From contig CM077828.1 in NCBI GenBank assembly GCA_039720395.1, positions 22,548,717 to 22,612,716 of the forward strand: 64,000 nucleotides of DNA, in the 5' to 3' direction. This DNA is from Liquidambar formosana (taxonomy: Eukaryota > Streptophyta > Magnoliopsida > Saxifragales > Altingiaceae). This document shows, piece by piece, positions 45,097 to 58,877 of this stretch. Both the position numbers and the translations under genes were made by a program. Within the stretch, counting starts at the first letter, position 1, and the number at the start of each line of letters is the position of its first letter. The notes beneath the pieces were generated by a model. That model was not told the DNA's origin. It saw nothing but the letters and a program-made list of their open reading frames with translations, and did no database searches.

Positions 45097-48000
45097 ATGA
45101 CTTCTCCCTGTGAGCTCCAAACCTTAACCTTATGCTTTTTCTGCTTAATGGCTTAATTCTGCTGATATATAGTGTGTGTGTGTGTAGTTTTGTGGATTTG
45201 TGGTTCTTTTGGTTTGAAGCGTTTTTGTTTTTTTTTTTTTTTTTCCTTATTTTGGGTAGTTTGACTTGTTTTTAATACTGATATTTCTTAGAGGAAATCT
45301 GGGTTTTATTTGCTTTTCCACCTTGATTTTTCTATTGTATTGGTTTGTGAGAGTTTCAAACTGTGGTCATTTATATGATTATATCTATTATAAACTGCCC
45401 AGATATCCTCTGCAATTTTTATTTTCCAGACCAATGTCAGCCAGCCATGTTACTGATCTTTGGACCAAATGACCCACTGGATTTCTGGGTATAGACTAGG
45501 TACTTAAAAAGGTACAGTGATGCGGGCATGCTGTGATATTTACTGATTGATATGCAAATATGGCGATTGAAGAGAGTATGTGACTTTTGCATAATATGGG
45601 AAATCGCTTTTTCAGTGGGAAAGCAGTATGGACTATTTATTTTTAGCCAATGATGATGACATTGTTAGGTGTTTTATAGCCTAATTGGGTATGCAATTAT
45701 GGGTAAGATAGTATGGGTTGGATTAGGCAATGGGTTTTTCTAGATTGGGATACATTGTAAATGAGAAGCAGCACATTTATGTGTTCATAGATATGCATTT
45801 ATATCATTAAAGCATTGACATTTTTTTGGGGGGTTAAACTAAGCATTGAGTCATTGACATTGCAAACAGATTTATCTCTGTATGTATATGCCTTACATTG
45901 ACAATTTGAAAATTTGGGAAGTAGTAATGCAGCACAGATAGTGAAATATTAACTTGGAGACTTTCCGATATATGTGTGTCCCTTTAATATGACCAGTGTT
46001 TCTGGCCCTAGACAGAGTACTAGACCCATCCCAACCCTCTGGTGCCTTTAATACGTTGCTAGATACGTGTGCACACATGCACTCACTCACATATAGAACC
46101 CAATATTCATTTGTAAAATGTTATTCTTTATGACTCAATTAGCATGACTTCTCCATCAGTCTATTATGGAAAGGGAAGTTTTTAATTTAATGGGACAGTT
46201 ATGGTCATTTTTGTGAATGAAAGTAAAAAATGATGCACCACATTAATTACGATGAGTCATGACTCATGATATAAAGCATTGCTCTTATTATTTTCCGGCA
46301 AATGTTTTTGAGATTTTAGTTTGAAACGTGTGATGATGTTGAGAAGACTAATATGTGGAATAAGAACACCCAAGACCTTGGACCAATCTAAAGTTAATAT
46401 TGAATTTCCTTCTAATTACAGACAAGGTGGATATCTTGTCTGTTTACAAGTAAATATTATCCTCAGTTTGAGACAAATGATTTCATAGTATGTGTTTGAG
46501 TTTGAATCGGATTTATCTTATCAATTAGTTCGTCATATTTAAGAACCAAAAGAAAAAAGATCAGGGAAATCTTAAGTTCTTCAGTGACCAAACTTGCCAT
46601 CAGCAATGCTGCACGGTGCATTTGCAGGGCTTTGTATCATTCAATATATAGATGGAAGCCTAGGAGATTGCCCATGTCAAAAATTTAGTGCAATAAATTG
46701 ACCTTTCCATGTGCGGACAAAATTTGGATTTTTTCTAACTGTTTGACGATTTTCAAAATAATGAGTTGCTGTATGGTGCTTGTTTAAAATAATCAGGTAA
46801 TGGTGATTTTATGTACCATCTATAGTGTGTCTTCTTATACACTGATTAATATGATAGGGCGACGTAAGTTTTCCTCGTGTGCCCAGAAGTATGTATTTGT
46901 GTATGTCAGATAAATCAATTTTGATAATCTCTTCTCAGATAAAGATGATTTATAGATTCATCTGGTATTGCACTTGGCAGGCTTTGTCCCTTTTATATTC
47001 CTAGTACTCATTGTTGGGTGTGCGGCAAGGCCTTTCTATCCACTGCCAAGCAAAAATGACGATAGTCAAAGGCAGCCTATACAGACTTATCGCCCATATA
47101 ACATTGCCCATCGAGGTTCAAATGGAGAGCTTCCTGAAGAAACTGCTGCTGCATACATGGTATATGTGGTGCATGTGCCTTTAGCAAATCAATGTATTCT
47201 TTCACATTCTTGTTCATATGTTTTATTTGGAATTGTCCAATGGTGAGAAGCGGAAGGAAATTACTCAGTTCAAAATTTTCAAAGCCTTCATTTCATGAAT
47301 CTTTTTACTGGTGGTTGGTCAGAGTTAACATATATGCTAGTGCCTTATCTCAGATCTATCAAAGTTAACATGTATTTATATCGAGAGAGAGAAAGAGAGA
47401 TAGAGAAAGATGACTGAGGACAGAAGAAGGAAAAATATATCTCATCATTCCTCTGGTCTTATCATTTTCCCGACTCACCAATTTCGCTCGGAAGCTGAGT
47501 TTCAAGCAACTGATATTTTTATTTAAAAATCAATTTAGTTTATTTTTTTCTTGTTTAATTAAGGTTCAACTATGAATTTGCATAGTTTGAAGATAGTGTT
47601 TTACCTTTATTTGAAAAGTAACATAGTGTTCTACCTTTTCTTCAGTTAATTTCATATATCTCAATTAAATTGTTTGCTGTAACAACTGAATGGAAAAAAT
47701 TAAAAGTTTTGGAAGTCTTCTGTCCTAGTTTCATTAGATTAGCTTCTTTCCATTCCATGGAAAGGGGCCCTGAAAAATGAATTTCTTGCAGAGAGCTATC
47801 GAAGAGGGTGCAGACTTCATAGAAACAGATATTCTGGCCTCCAAAGACGGTGTTCTTATATGCTTCCATGATGTCTATCTTGATGATACAACTGATATTG
47901 CAGAACATAAGGAGTTTGCAAATCGTCGAAGAACCTATGAGGTCCAAGGGTCCAACATCACTGGCTGGTTTACTGGTATGTAAGCTACACCACTCTCAAC

Positions 48001-51000
48001 TGCCTTTACCTTATGCTTGGGTCTTGGGATATGATAATACTTTATTCATGGTATTACTGATGATGATTATGTATTGCTGCTGGGTAATAGGTTTAATTTT
48101 TTCTCATAAGACCCAACAAATCTTTTTTCTTTTTCTTTTTTTTTCTTTTTTTTTTTTTTTTTGTGTGGAGTGTGTTCACTATATTATTACTATAATTTAT
48201 GCCTTACTTCTCATCCTGTAAATTGTATTTTAGTCCTATATACAAGGATTTGATTAGCTTGAAACATTGAAGATTATTTTAATTACTTGCAGTTGATTTC
48301 ACGATAAAAGAACTGAAATCATTACGGGTGAAGCAGAGGTACAGTTTCCGGGATCAACAATATAATGGTTAGTTTCTCCTAGAATAAATGCATTTGAATA
48401 TATATGTTCTCCCTGATTTTTATTTCACTCGTTTGTGTCAAAACTCAAAAGTACTCTATACTCTATTTACTCATCGATTACTCTAAATGTGTTAAATATC
48501 TTGATTAAAAAAAAAATCTGTTGAATATCTTAATGAATGAAAATTTATGATTGCCTTATCTAATTTGTCATAGCTGATAAGCAGATTTTCACACCATACA
48601 AATTCTCCACTCTAGTATGGTATTGACTATAAAATAATAATAATAAGAACAAGAATAAACAAGAAAATTGAATTATCAACACAGCCAAATAGGTCTCAAC
48701 TTGCAGTTACTACACTAAGAAACACAAATTTTTCTGACTTCAGACTAGATATGAGGGAAATCTAGGTAAGTTGGGTTGGGTTGAAGGACAATCCAGCTAT
48801 ATTATTTACCTATCTTGCAAGATCTTGTGTACAGTCCTTTTCAAATATTTATATCACAATGTTACTTCATCATTCCTTAGAGCATGTTTTGCAGAATATA
48901 ATATCAATTTAGGGTGACATGAAACAACTTCCATGATGAAATTATTAGATTTTTATGAAGCAATAAACTTTTCATATGTATTAGAATTTCTTATTTTAAT
49001 TATAACTGCTAATTGTCATTGCCTATGAACAATGATTCAGTTAGGAATTTCTTTCAAGTTTATGTAGGATTTCTGACAATTGATAGAACCTGACCTTATC
49101 CCTTACCCACCTTAATATCAACAAGTGGGTATCAATCCTTCTCCATAAGCTTGAACCTAAGTACACTTAACAAGAGAAGCAAATGCCACTAGGCTACAAT
49201 GCCATTGGAAAGTTTATGCTGTGGAAGCAGTGTTTTCTGCTTATGCAATATCAACACCCTTATATTTGTTTTTTGTGTTATATTCCGTGATCTGTTGGTG
49301 ATTGGAAAAGAAAGTTTTTGCCTTTTGTATCAATTATCGAATATAACAATAGTTTATTGCATTCTCTTTTTGGTACATCATGCAGGAAAATTCTCTATCA
49401 TTACTTTTGAAGAGTTCATTTCAATTGCACTGGATGCATCCAGAGTTGTTGGAATCTATCCAGAGATTAAAAATCCTGTTTTTATCAATGAACATGTGAG
49501 TAAATTTTTAGTTTTAAGCTGCTTTAAAGAATGGTTGCACACACCTGGCCCACGATTGGGGTGGAGGGGGCAGGGACATGATTGGCTTCCAACATCTTTG
49601 TGATAATTTTTTATTTTTTTGGATAACGTGGAAACCCTTCGGGCAAACTACAGGCTCATATAAGACCCCATAACCCATATGGACAAGGTGAGTCCAAGGC
49701 TCATGAGAACCATGAAACCTTGTGTGAGTGGCCCCAAGGGGTTTAGCAAGGGTCAAACTCAAGACGTCTGCTTCTTGAGGCATAGTCCCTTGCCAACTAA
49801 GCTACCCCCTTGGGACATATTTGTGATAATTCAATATAGGGAATATGTCGAAAACCATCTCTGGAAGCTTCCTATAGACTGATCACCTTTGAGGTTCTGG
49901 TGTAAGCATCATTCATGTAATTATGCCTCTTCCTTGAGATATTTTTCTTTCCCTTTTAATTTAGGAAAGAAATTTTTTCTCCTTATCTGAAGCATAAATA
50001 GAACTATAGGTCTCTGAGCGATAAACTGTTTTTTCAATCTTGGCTGAATCTTGGCTGTTAATTCTGACTACTCTAGGATTGGAGAACAGTTAATACTGTC
50101 AGGTACCTTAATACTGTCAGGTACCTTAAAGGATGGGGTTTTTCACTAAGAACTACAGCAGAGACTTCCTGCTGTATTTTATCTTGGTTTCCATCAGAAA
50201 ACCATGTGTGAAATTATGAATAACTTTGTTTGGTGAAAATAATTTGGCTATGGGGCATGGATGCATCTTATCATGGTTAACTATTCAGTGGGTTATTTGT
50301 AAAAGAATTCTTTTAGACAGACATCTAATGTTCACAGATACTTTCAACAGGTGAAATGGTCAGATGGTAAGAAATTTGAGGACAAATTTGTGGAGACACT
50401 TAAAAAGTATGGATACAAAGGCTCATACATGTCGAAAGATTGGTTGAAACAACCAGTATTTATCCAGTCGTTTGCTCCAACATCACTTGTATATGTTTCA
50501 AATCTGACAGATTCGCCCAAAATCCTATTAATTGATGATGTGACTGTACCAACTCAAGACACAAACCAGGTTTGGTTTTCACTTCTGTAGCCTCCCTAAT
50601 GATACATGATTTTGACACAGTCAACTACAAGGTTTGATACAAATGGAATATGCTCAGTGACAGTCCTGAAAAACTGCATCCATAAAAACCTAGGTTTTCT
50701 GGGATTTTTGGTATATCTAATAGTTGACCTGATTATTAGATCTGAATTTTAGAACATGTTACGAGTATAATTTAAGAATATCAATGAACTCCATGTTTCC
50801 CATGCCACAATTTCTTTATCAGTTCATTTTAAATTGTAAATTTCATCTGTTAAATTGAAATGGTCCACAAAGAGTTTGTAGGCAGGATGGATTATGCCAT
50901 CTGATCTGTTAAAGATCCACTAGGTTGGACAAACTGAACAATAGTAATCTTAATGTTTGGTTACATGCTCAATCTGTATATATAGTCCCTTATTTTGCTT

Positions 51001-51711
51001 AACATATGAACTAATCATATGCGATCATTTTCTCTGATCTGTAGTTGATTTGCCCTTCCCCTGTAATTTATTCAAAAATATTTAAATGTTTAGCTCTTAA
51101 GGGAATAAAATTACTGTTAACTATGTGCAGTCATATTGGGAAATCACGTCAGATAGTTACTTTGCTTTCATCAAGGAATATGTGGTGGGAATTGGACCAT
51201 GGAAGGATACGGTAGTTCCTGTAGTAAATAATTATCTACAAACACCTACTGATCTTGTTGCCAAAGCTCACTCCCATGACCTACAGGTGTGTATTCTCTG
51301 TCTAAAACTTGTATGAAGTATTGTTTTAATAAGGTTATAACTTATAACATAGGTCTTCTCTCATGATTATGTTGTAATTGGCTAGCCTCTTTCTTTAAGA
51401 TTGCATTGTCATGTTGTGACTATTTGTTGTTTTGGATAGCATTTGGATTGAGCAAACTGAAAACATCTGATCATTGGACCACTTTTACTGATTAAGTTGT
51501 GAGTTTAAAATAGTGATAACAAAGTAATAACTTATTAGAAAAGCATTCACACAAAGACGTAGGAGAAGTCTCGTATTCATGGTCTCCAATGTTAGCCATC
51601 CCAATGTTTGCTGCAACATAGGATTAAATTTTTATGTTATATTTCCTGAATAATTCTGTAGGTTATAAGCCCCCATTTAAACTGGAAAGAGCCCTACTAT
51701 GATTCCAGAAA

Positions 51712-51781
<70 letters not shown>

Positions 51782-52753
51782 CTCAAGAAAAGAGGGAAAA
51801 TATATATAACAAAAACAGATTCACACTGCGAGTTGAGCTAAGGAATGGCCATGTGGGGTTTTAAATATGAATCTTATATATTGTGGACAAAGATTGGGGA
51901 TATGTGAAGCACAATCATTTGCCCTTAATTTCCTGATTATTTAATGTTTGACAAATGAAATTCTTCCTTGGTCTGTTTTGCTAGAAAATGTATTTCAGAT
52001 AACTCCCGAAATTAATTCAGAATCTGTCTTGAGTTATTTAACTCTTATATGACTAGTTTTAAAGGCGCTAAGGTTGTAGCTTTCAATAAATACATTGTTT
52101 GGGTCATGGACTTTGTTGCATTTTTGTAAAAAATTCATCCTTTCATTTGTTCAAGCCATGACCTGGAACTTTGCAGGGGAATATTCTGCTTTGATGTATT
52201 TCTGTAAGAAATTGTGGCAGATTCATATTATAAGATATATATATATATACACACACACACATGATAGTGATAAAAACAAGGATTATATATTTATATCACA
52301 TTTTGTTTGAATTTTTTTCAAAAAAACATTGATACATTAGATACTTGTAATGTTTTGTATGTCTCAACTTGGACAGATCATAGCCATCCAAAAGAATGTG
52401 TTAGATTTTGTTCATTTGACTTCACTTTTTCCTCAGATTTGTTTGAGTAGGATATTTAACTGATATCTTCAAGAGCTTAATTGCATCTTGTAATGGTGAT
52501 TCCAATTCAGGTGCACCCATACACCTACCGGAACGAAAACATCTTCTTACACTACAACTTCAATCAAGATCCATATGAAGAATATGAGTACTGGATAAAA
52601 AAGATAGGAGTTGATGGCCTTTTTACAGACTTCACCGGCAGCCTCCATAATTTTCAGCAGTGGACCTCCCCAAGTAATAGTGATGATAATAGCAGTGAAA
52701 CTAAATTGTTGCATAGGATTGCATCAATGGTCTCTGCCTACACAAAGGGTTGA
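45097..52753 (+). CDS. GDPD: Secreted glycerophosphodiester phosphodiesterase, GDPD5/6-like (copy 2), 392 aa
   Basis: Eight exons: 45097-45109, 46981-47159, 47792-47975, 48293-48367, 49386-49495, 50351-50569, 51131-51286, 52511-52753, with consensus splice sites and consistent phases. The same signal peptide and catalytic residues (His48, Glu75, Asp77, His90) are present. At sites that differ from copy 1 it reads TGWFT, RYSFRD, EEFIS, IDDV and YRNEN-FLHYN. From memory these are closer to the plant family consensus, and the last also agrees with the ancient last-exon fragment. This copy therefore looks like the conserved, functional one. Its promoter is not interrupted. Confidence 0.93.
49602..49819 (-). 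mobile_element. tRNA-derived SINE in GDPD copy 2 intron 5
   Basis: Counterpart of the SINE at 31823-32031, with the same flanking TTTGTGATAATT duplication, which shows that the insertion predates the segmental duplication. A few substitutions and a 2-bp insertion (CCCCC) near the tRNA-like head. Confidence 0.8.
51716..51780. repeat. AT microsatellite in GDPD copy 2 intron 7
   Basis: A TA run of nearly 60 bp following an A-run; counterpart of 33963-34052 with a different length. Confidence 0.95.
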
Positions 52754-54415
52754 AGTGGTTGTATGTGTCGCTATTTTCTATCAGCATTTTTAGAGGCAAC
52801 TTCTATGAACAAAATATTGTTGAAATATATTCATAAAAGGTAGTAGTTTCAGGATTTTTGTTTTCTCTTTTAAGAATATCAGAGCATTATTTGTTGAGTC
52901 ATTCAATATAAAATTAATATCTTTTACAGATTCTGCCCGCTTGTTGGTCATAACCAAGCACTCAACCCATTGAATGGCGCTTAAAATATAATTATAATAA
53001 TTTTTATTTACTTATGTATTCATTAGAATTAAAATCTGGGACTTCTTCAGAACTATGGTTGTCATTACTTTCTACAATATAGCGAGGGAAACAACAAAAT
53101 AAATCAAAAACACATGAAATAGTGTGCAGTAACAACTGTTTCAATTCATGTTTCTAGGTTTAGGCTAATCAGTCTTGACCTGAATGCATGATTGTTCAAT
53201 TTATCCAAAAGTTTTCTCAAACCTTAAATTTTTGCTCGATTGGTAATAATATATTGAGAGGGACTACTTCCAAACTCTTTCTTGAATTTTTCTGTTTCTG
53301 GTCAAATTTTTGCTACCTAAAACCTTGCCTTTGATCAAAATACTTCACATAGCAGAGGCAACATGTCATGTTGCACCCAGGCACCTTGAACATTGTGAGT
53401 GCCTTTGTTCCTACATCTCTTACTAGCATTGTCAATTTGCGTACATGGAAGAATTTGTATTGTCCAAGGATTGATGTATTATATATAATAGATCCTACTA
53501 AGGAACTATCCACACTATCCCATCAAGTTATTGCAGGAATTCTGAATCTGACACTTCTAAGCACCCTTTGACATCTGTGGCTGGCAAATAGAAGATTGGG
53601 GCAATAAATTAATGCAACCTGCCAATATATAAATCATTTAACCAAATTGAGTGCTTTACTCAGTGAAATAGGACATCACATGAACAGTCCCAAACCTTCA
53701 TAGTCAAGCCACCAGCAATTAGCAGATTTAGACCGCAGGGCACTAAAATTCACAGTTGATCTCAATCACTGTTGCTACTACAAGATCACAAGTCGTCCAA
53801 GCATTTAAGCATGAGAGCACATTAGCCAAAGTTATAACCAATAGCAAATCACCTGTTTTGGGGTAAATTATTTATAGGAAGTACATTATTGGTGCATCAA
53901 CTTGAACCACTCGAAGTTTCTGGTTTTTTTGACATTCATTTTTCCCTTCTTAAGACACAGATGAGTTATTCTTCAAATAAGCTACAGAGCAAAAAACCAC
54001 AAGAACTCAATGAATGGCCTGCATTAATTTTGGGACTCATGCTACAACCCATCCAAAGATGAAAAGTACATTCAATCATTGGATTCATTGCATATTTGCA
54101 TGGCTCATATTGACATAGCAACATCCAAACAGAAGGAAACGACTTTTCACATACAATTCTAGGGCACAAACATCATATGGAGACTTAATGTTAAAGCTGA
54201 TTTTAACTGCTTCAATTTACTGCAACAAAACCACTTTGATGATCTGAAAAACATATATTACAAGAAAGGGTGTCAAGAACCAATAGTCTACCCTCCAAAT
54301 TGGATTCAACCTTCTACCCTTCTACCATGGTTACAAAAGAAACTTATATGTTAAGATATGCAGAGAATTCAAGGTATATTGCCTCTAATTCATGATCCTA
54401 ATGACAAAAACCACC
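52754..54415. other. Convergent intergenic region, GDPD copy 2 / RPA1
   Basis: Counterpart of 34997-36659: 3' flanks of GDPD copy 2 and RPA1. No additional gene seen. Confidence 0.5.
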
Positions 54416-57400
54416 TCATTGAGAGACTTTCATTTTTGATATATCTTCCAGCAAAAGCCTGGATTCAGCAGCAAAATCAACTGGAGCAACAGACTTGGCA
54501 GTTATCCTCTGCCTTTTCTCGTTCATGTACTCATTCTGCACAACACTAACCCGGAAAAGATAAGGGACCCATGTAGCTTCTTTTAATTTAAGTTGGTATA
54601 AATTCTGGTCTCCCTCCTGAAAATACAAAATAAAAAATAAAATATCAGTAAATACCTCCAAATTTTAAGTGAGAAATTTTCATTTTTTTTCAAGTGATTT
54701 TAGTTTTTGAGTAAACACATGGGTTTCATAGATAGTTTACCTGTGATTTCAGCTTATCAAGCTCATCGGCAGAGCAGCCAATTATCTGTTCTGCTTGTTC
54801 ATTGAACACAGAAACCCAAGCTTCTCCACTCGCATCAGAAACCTTTACTACCATTATGTATCTGAAAAAATAAAACAAAAAGGGAAAATTAAGACAAGGC
54901 ATCTGTAAAACAGCTTTCATGAATTTCCACCATAGTGTTCTTACTGTCTCAAACTTGCCAAGTCCCTCACCTTAAACTGCACTCTTCATCATTCTTCTGG
55001 CATCCTTCACACCAGTACCCAGATCCAATTGCATCTGTCACCTTCTTGTTGCATGTTTTACAAGCCCGATACCACATTGTCTGATCAGGCTTGATAAAGC
55101 TTATATATGCTCTGATGCTGAAAAATGCAGGCTGAACAGACAGAACAAAACAAAACAAAATCTAGATTGTCAGAGCAGGAAATTAAGTTTCAACTAATGA
55201 GCTTAACCAACTGAAACTAGCTGTAATGATGTAGTGACTAATTACTCAATTAGACTCTAGTGACTTTTATGTACAACCCAAAACTAAACCGAAGGTTCTA
55301 CTAAAACTGCAGAGGCATGACTATCACTATAAACTATTTCCCTCCGATCTTTATTCAATCTCCATAATTCCTCCAATGGATAGAAGAGAGAAGAAAGATC
55401 TGATAATTTGAAATGCTTCTCTTTTCCTTGAAAGGGCTGTTTGAACTTTGTACAGTACCTTGTCCTCACCCAAGGATGGGTTACTGGTTATAAATGAAAG
55501 GCGGACCCGGTCAGAGTACATGGACTGCATTCCACCCTTTGATGAAGGGCTCATACCAGAGCCAACGGAAGCCATTGAGGTTTCTTTCCCTTCAGAGTCA
55601 TACCTGTGCACCAAAAAAACAAAAAACAATTTAGTCAAAAATACTTGAAAGAACAAACAAAATAATAGCTTGCTGGACCTTGTCTCACCAGGATCTCAAC
55701 TTCTTTGATTCAGGCATATCTGGATTTACCAGTACAGTGCTTCTGGTCAGTGTTGACAAAGATACACCTGAAACAGGATACAAGAAGCAAGTTATGAAGA
55801 GACTTTTACTTTCATCCTCATTGTTAAATTAGTCCAACTCCCTTCAAAACTATTAAAGCTTGAAGTAACTTTAGAATACCTTGAAAATCTCCAACTTTAA
55901 GGGATTTGATTGCAACTATGGGAGATTTATCAGCATTGTCCAGCAATTCCTGCCCTATATTGGTTGCAAGATCATTCCACAAAGAGACCACAACTGTCTT
56001 CTTCCTGCAATGAAAATTACAATATCTTCAATTCAACAAAAATGAAAATTGCTAAAAGGTAACGAGTGAGAAGAGTTGACACATACGTCTCATCTGCAAT
56101 AGTTATGTCACGCTTCGGAATAGTTTCATTGTTAATCTTCCTTCGAATGCTCATTGTGGGAGACACATTTTGAACAATTCCAATAACATCTGAAATTTAT
56201 AGCAACAATTAATTCCACAAAAGAAAGAAATTTTTTTTCATGAGGTGCAACTACAAATTCCCATTTATTTGTTTCATAATTGACCATAGATTAATTCCCT
56301 TTTTGTTTGGGAGTATTGAATACATCCATAATTCTGAGCTTAACTAATCTACAATAGATTTTAAGAGAAGGTTTTTACCTACAAGCTCCTTCCCATTGAC
56401 GTAGGAACCCAACTGATCAATCGGGACAAAATTGAATTTTGTTTCAGGAATAAAAGTTCCCTCACTGCTGGCCTCTTCCACCTCAGAATATTCATTTAAG
56501 TTCATCTCATAGTCATTCTTTACAGTCCTAAACTGCTTGTTAGCAACTCTTAGAGTTCCCTTTGATATGTAGTACACCTTCCCAAGCTGGAACTTGTCGT
56601 AGAACTTCCTTGCAGCTTCATTAAACATTGTTGCCTGTATTTCTGTACCCTGCACCAAGGGAAATAGGGAATCAATTTACTGCTTCAGTTCTTATATTCA
56701 CCTCAACATGGTTCAGAGACAACCAAGAAACTACACAACTTGTTGAGACAAAAGATACAATTTTTTTTCAAAATATATTTTTCTCACTTACATCTTCATC
56801 CATTAATTCTACATTGAACACATGGCCTTCTCCTCTTGCATTCTTATAGGTACGCAAATTCCCCTTGTTTGTGACCCTAACCTTTATGGTCCAGTTGCCT
56901 TGATAAGGATTCAAGGAAACAAGAGGATGAACCCTTCGAGTCATGGCCATTCGTGCAGCAGGAGCCATGCTAAAATTCAGAAAAGATATAGGTCAAAACT
57001 CATAAACTCTTGTATCAATACAAAATCTGACAAAACAGGAGAACATTATCTAGCATAACAGAATTCTGTAAATTTCAATCTTATGTGAGTACAATCAAAT
57101 TCACAGATTTGGGTCAGTCACTACAGACAATGATATGAATACTCACTTTTCATGGATTATCTGAGCAGCTGATTTGGTAACCATTTCATGCTTTGGCTTC
57201 AAAATAATGCCAGTTCCTTCCCTTTTTACCTCATTGTTGAACTTCATTTCTTCCTTTGGCTTCAATATAATGCCAGTTTCTTCAGTTTTCACCTCAGTCT
57301 TTATCTCCATTTCAAGTGCAGGAGAAACCACCTCACATTTTGTTACAATTAGATATCTGAAACAACAAAAACCCATATTAAATTCACAACAATAATATCC

Positions 57401-58740
57401 ATATAAAAATAAAACTGATACTTTACAAGAAACATCATATGTTTAATGTGGGCTAGAAGTGATTCTTACTTCTCGTTTTTACTTGGAATGTCATTGAGAG
57501 TATAATCAAGAATGCGAATGAGACCAAGGTTCTGAATATTTCCTGAGTTAACCTCAGATGAAAATATGGATTGGAGAATTGCTCTGAGTTTCTGCTTTCC
57601 ATCACTAGCTGTAAACCTGCAGCCAAAGGAAAATGTTTGTTATTAGATTTTGATACAAAAAAGGATTACAATAATTAAGAGCTCAGTGAGGCTCAAAAGG
57701 AGAAGAACAAGGCTGAACTTTGCCAGACGTACACAAATCAAAGCTTAAAGATGACTAATGGTGCTTAATCTCAAGTCAAAGCTTAAGGCTTTGTTTGGAT
57801 CCAGAAGTCATGAGGGAAATTGATAGGAAAATGCTAAGAATCACCTAGAAATGAATTCCTTCTAAAGCATTTTCAAGCTATTCCCTTTCCTTTTCCTCAA
57901 ATTTTCTGAGATCCAAACAAAGGCTAAGGAGGACAAGTTGAACTAAAACCCAGTCTAACACAGTTCAGCTAATTAAGCCTAACAGTCAGATTAATTGAGA
58001 TCATTTGAATGAAAATGACAAAAATAGCAAAATTCCAGACCCCGTTTGGTTGATGAGAAAAAAGTGGGAAAAGAAAATTAAATAATATTTTGAAACTGAG
58101 ATGTTGAGATTTTCAAACCATTTGGGGAGGAGAAAACTAAAATATCCAAAGTAAGCCTAATACATTTGTCTTTTACTTTCTCAGGAACAAAAAAAATATA
58201 GAATCCAAGATTCAATACTGTGTTTTCTTTCTTTTTCCTCAGTTTCCTCTGAAACCAAACAGAGGACAAGAGCTAACTAGATTGGAAAAAGCTATTTACC
58301 AACAAAAAAAAAAAAAAAATGGAAGGAGTCCAATACACCACCCAGGACTTACACAAAATGCATTGTTTAGCAAGAATCATTAATACAATGAATCTAGAAG
58401 TGCCCAAGTGTGTGTCTGTGTGTCTCTGCGTGTGCGCGCTTACTCGGTGGGGGATTTAACCCAGAAAATCTAGAAATACCCAGATGCAGGAGCAATGCTA
58501 GACCAGCTCGATTTTTTCAAAAAAACTCATCATCAAACCTCAAATCAATGAAAACACACAGAGGGCGAAATACATGTTCATAATGTGATGGTGGTGGAAA
58601 GAGAGAACTCACATAAATCTGTTTCCAGTGGGCTTAAGATCAAGGACTTGGACAACAATTTCTGGGAGTTCAGATGACGAATCTGGTGATGGGTTTGCGA
58701 GTATGGTCGAAATCGCATCTGGGGTTGGAGCTTTCGCCAT
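54416..58740 (-). CDS. RPA1: Replication protein A 70-kDa DNA-binding subunit (RPA1), 622 aa
   Basis: Twelve exons on the minus strand: 58613-58740, 57470-57616, 57147-57356, 56792-56969, 56379-56649, 56087-56189, 55880-56004, 55689-55767, 55459-55603, 54971-55131, 54741-54861, 54416-54616. Phases agree throughout, giving 1869 nt. N-terminal OB fold (about 1-110, with PEIVVQVLDLKP and IQNLGLIRILDY); a charged linker with two copies of TGIILKPK 21 residues apart; DBD-A from about 175 (HPLVSLNPYQGNWTIKVRV); DBD-B from about 290 (FNFVPIDQL, DVIGIVQNVSP); DBD-C from about 440 with a Cys4 zinc finger (Cys486, 489, 503, 506). The length is normal for plant RPA70. The protein binds single-stranded DNA in replication, repair and meiosis as part of the RPA trimer. 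Exons 7-12 are duplicated at 36660-38248. Confidence 0.96.
57787..57924. mobile_element. PIF/Harbinger-like MITE in RPA1 intron 1
   Basis: Starts GGCTTTGTTTGGATC and ends GATCCAAACAAAGGC, with TAA on both sides (57784-57786 and 57925-57927). 138 bp with no coding capacity. Confidence 0.75.
58041..58266. mobile_element. Degenerate MITE in RPA1 intron 1
   Basis: CCCCGTTTGGTTGATGAGAAA at the left and, inverted, CCTCTGTTTGGTTTCAGAGGAAA at the right look like eroded terminal inverted repeats about 220 bp apart. The target duplication is unclear; hAT or PIF/Harbinger are both possible. Confidence 0.4.
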
Positions 58741-58750
58741 TGTTCCTCTC

Positions 58751-58756
58751 TCTAAA

Positions 58757-58790
<34 letters not shown>

Positions 58791-58825
58791 AAGCTCTCTC
58801 TCTCTCTCTTTCTGAAACTATCTCT
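58751..58825. repeat. CT microsatellite in the RPA1 leader
   Basis: Two runs of CT repeats (GA on the transcribed strand) immediately upstream of the RPA1 start codon, within the probable 5' UTR. Confidence 0.9.
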
Positions 58826-58877
58826 CTGTCTAGAAATGAAGTGGAGAGAAAAAAAGGATGGGGAGCGGCCTTGTATT

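Larger units (their letters stand above)
38284..56034 (+). repeat. Segmental duplication unit 2 (17.75 kb)
   Basis: Direct tandem copy of unit 1 (18182-38278). It lacks the Helitron and keeps the empty site near 44988. It also carries about 36 bp extra near 42720-42757 and an 18-19-bp tandem duplication near 50090-50130 that unit 1 lacks. Right of 56034 the RPA1 gene continues into intact exons 6-1. Confidence 0.95.
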
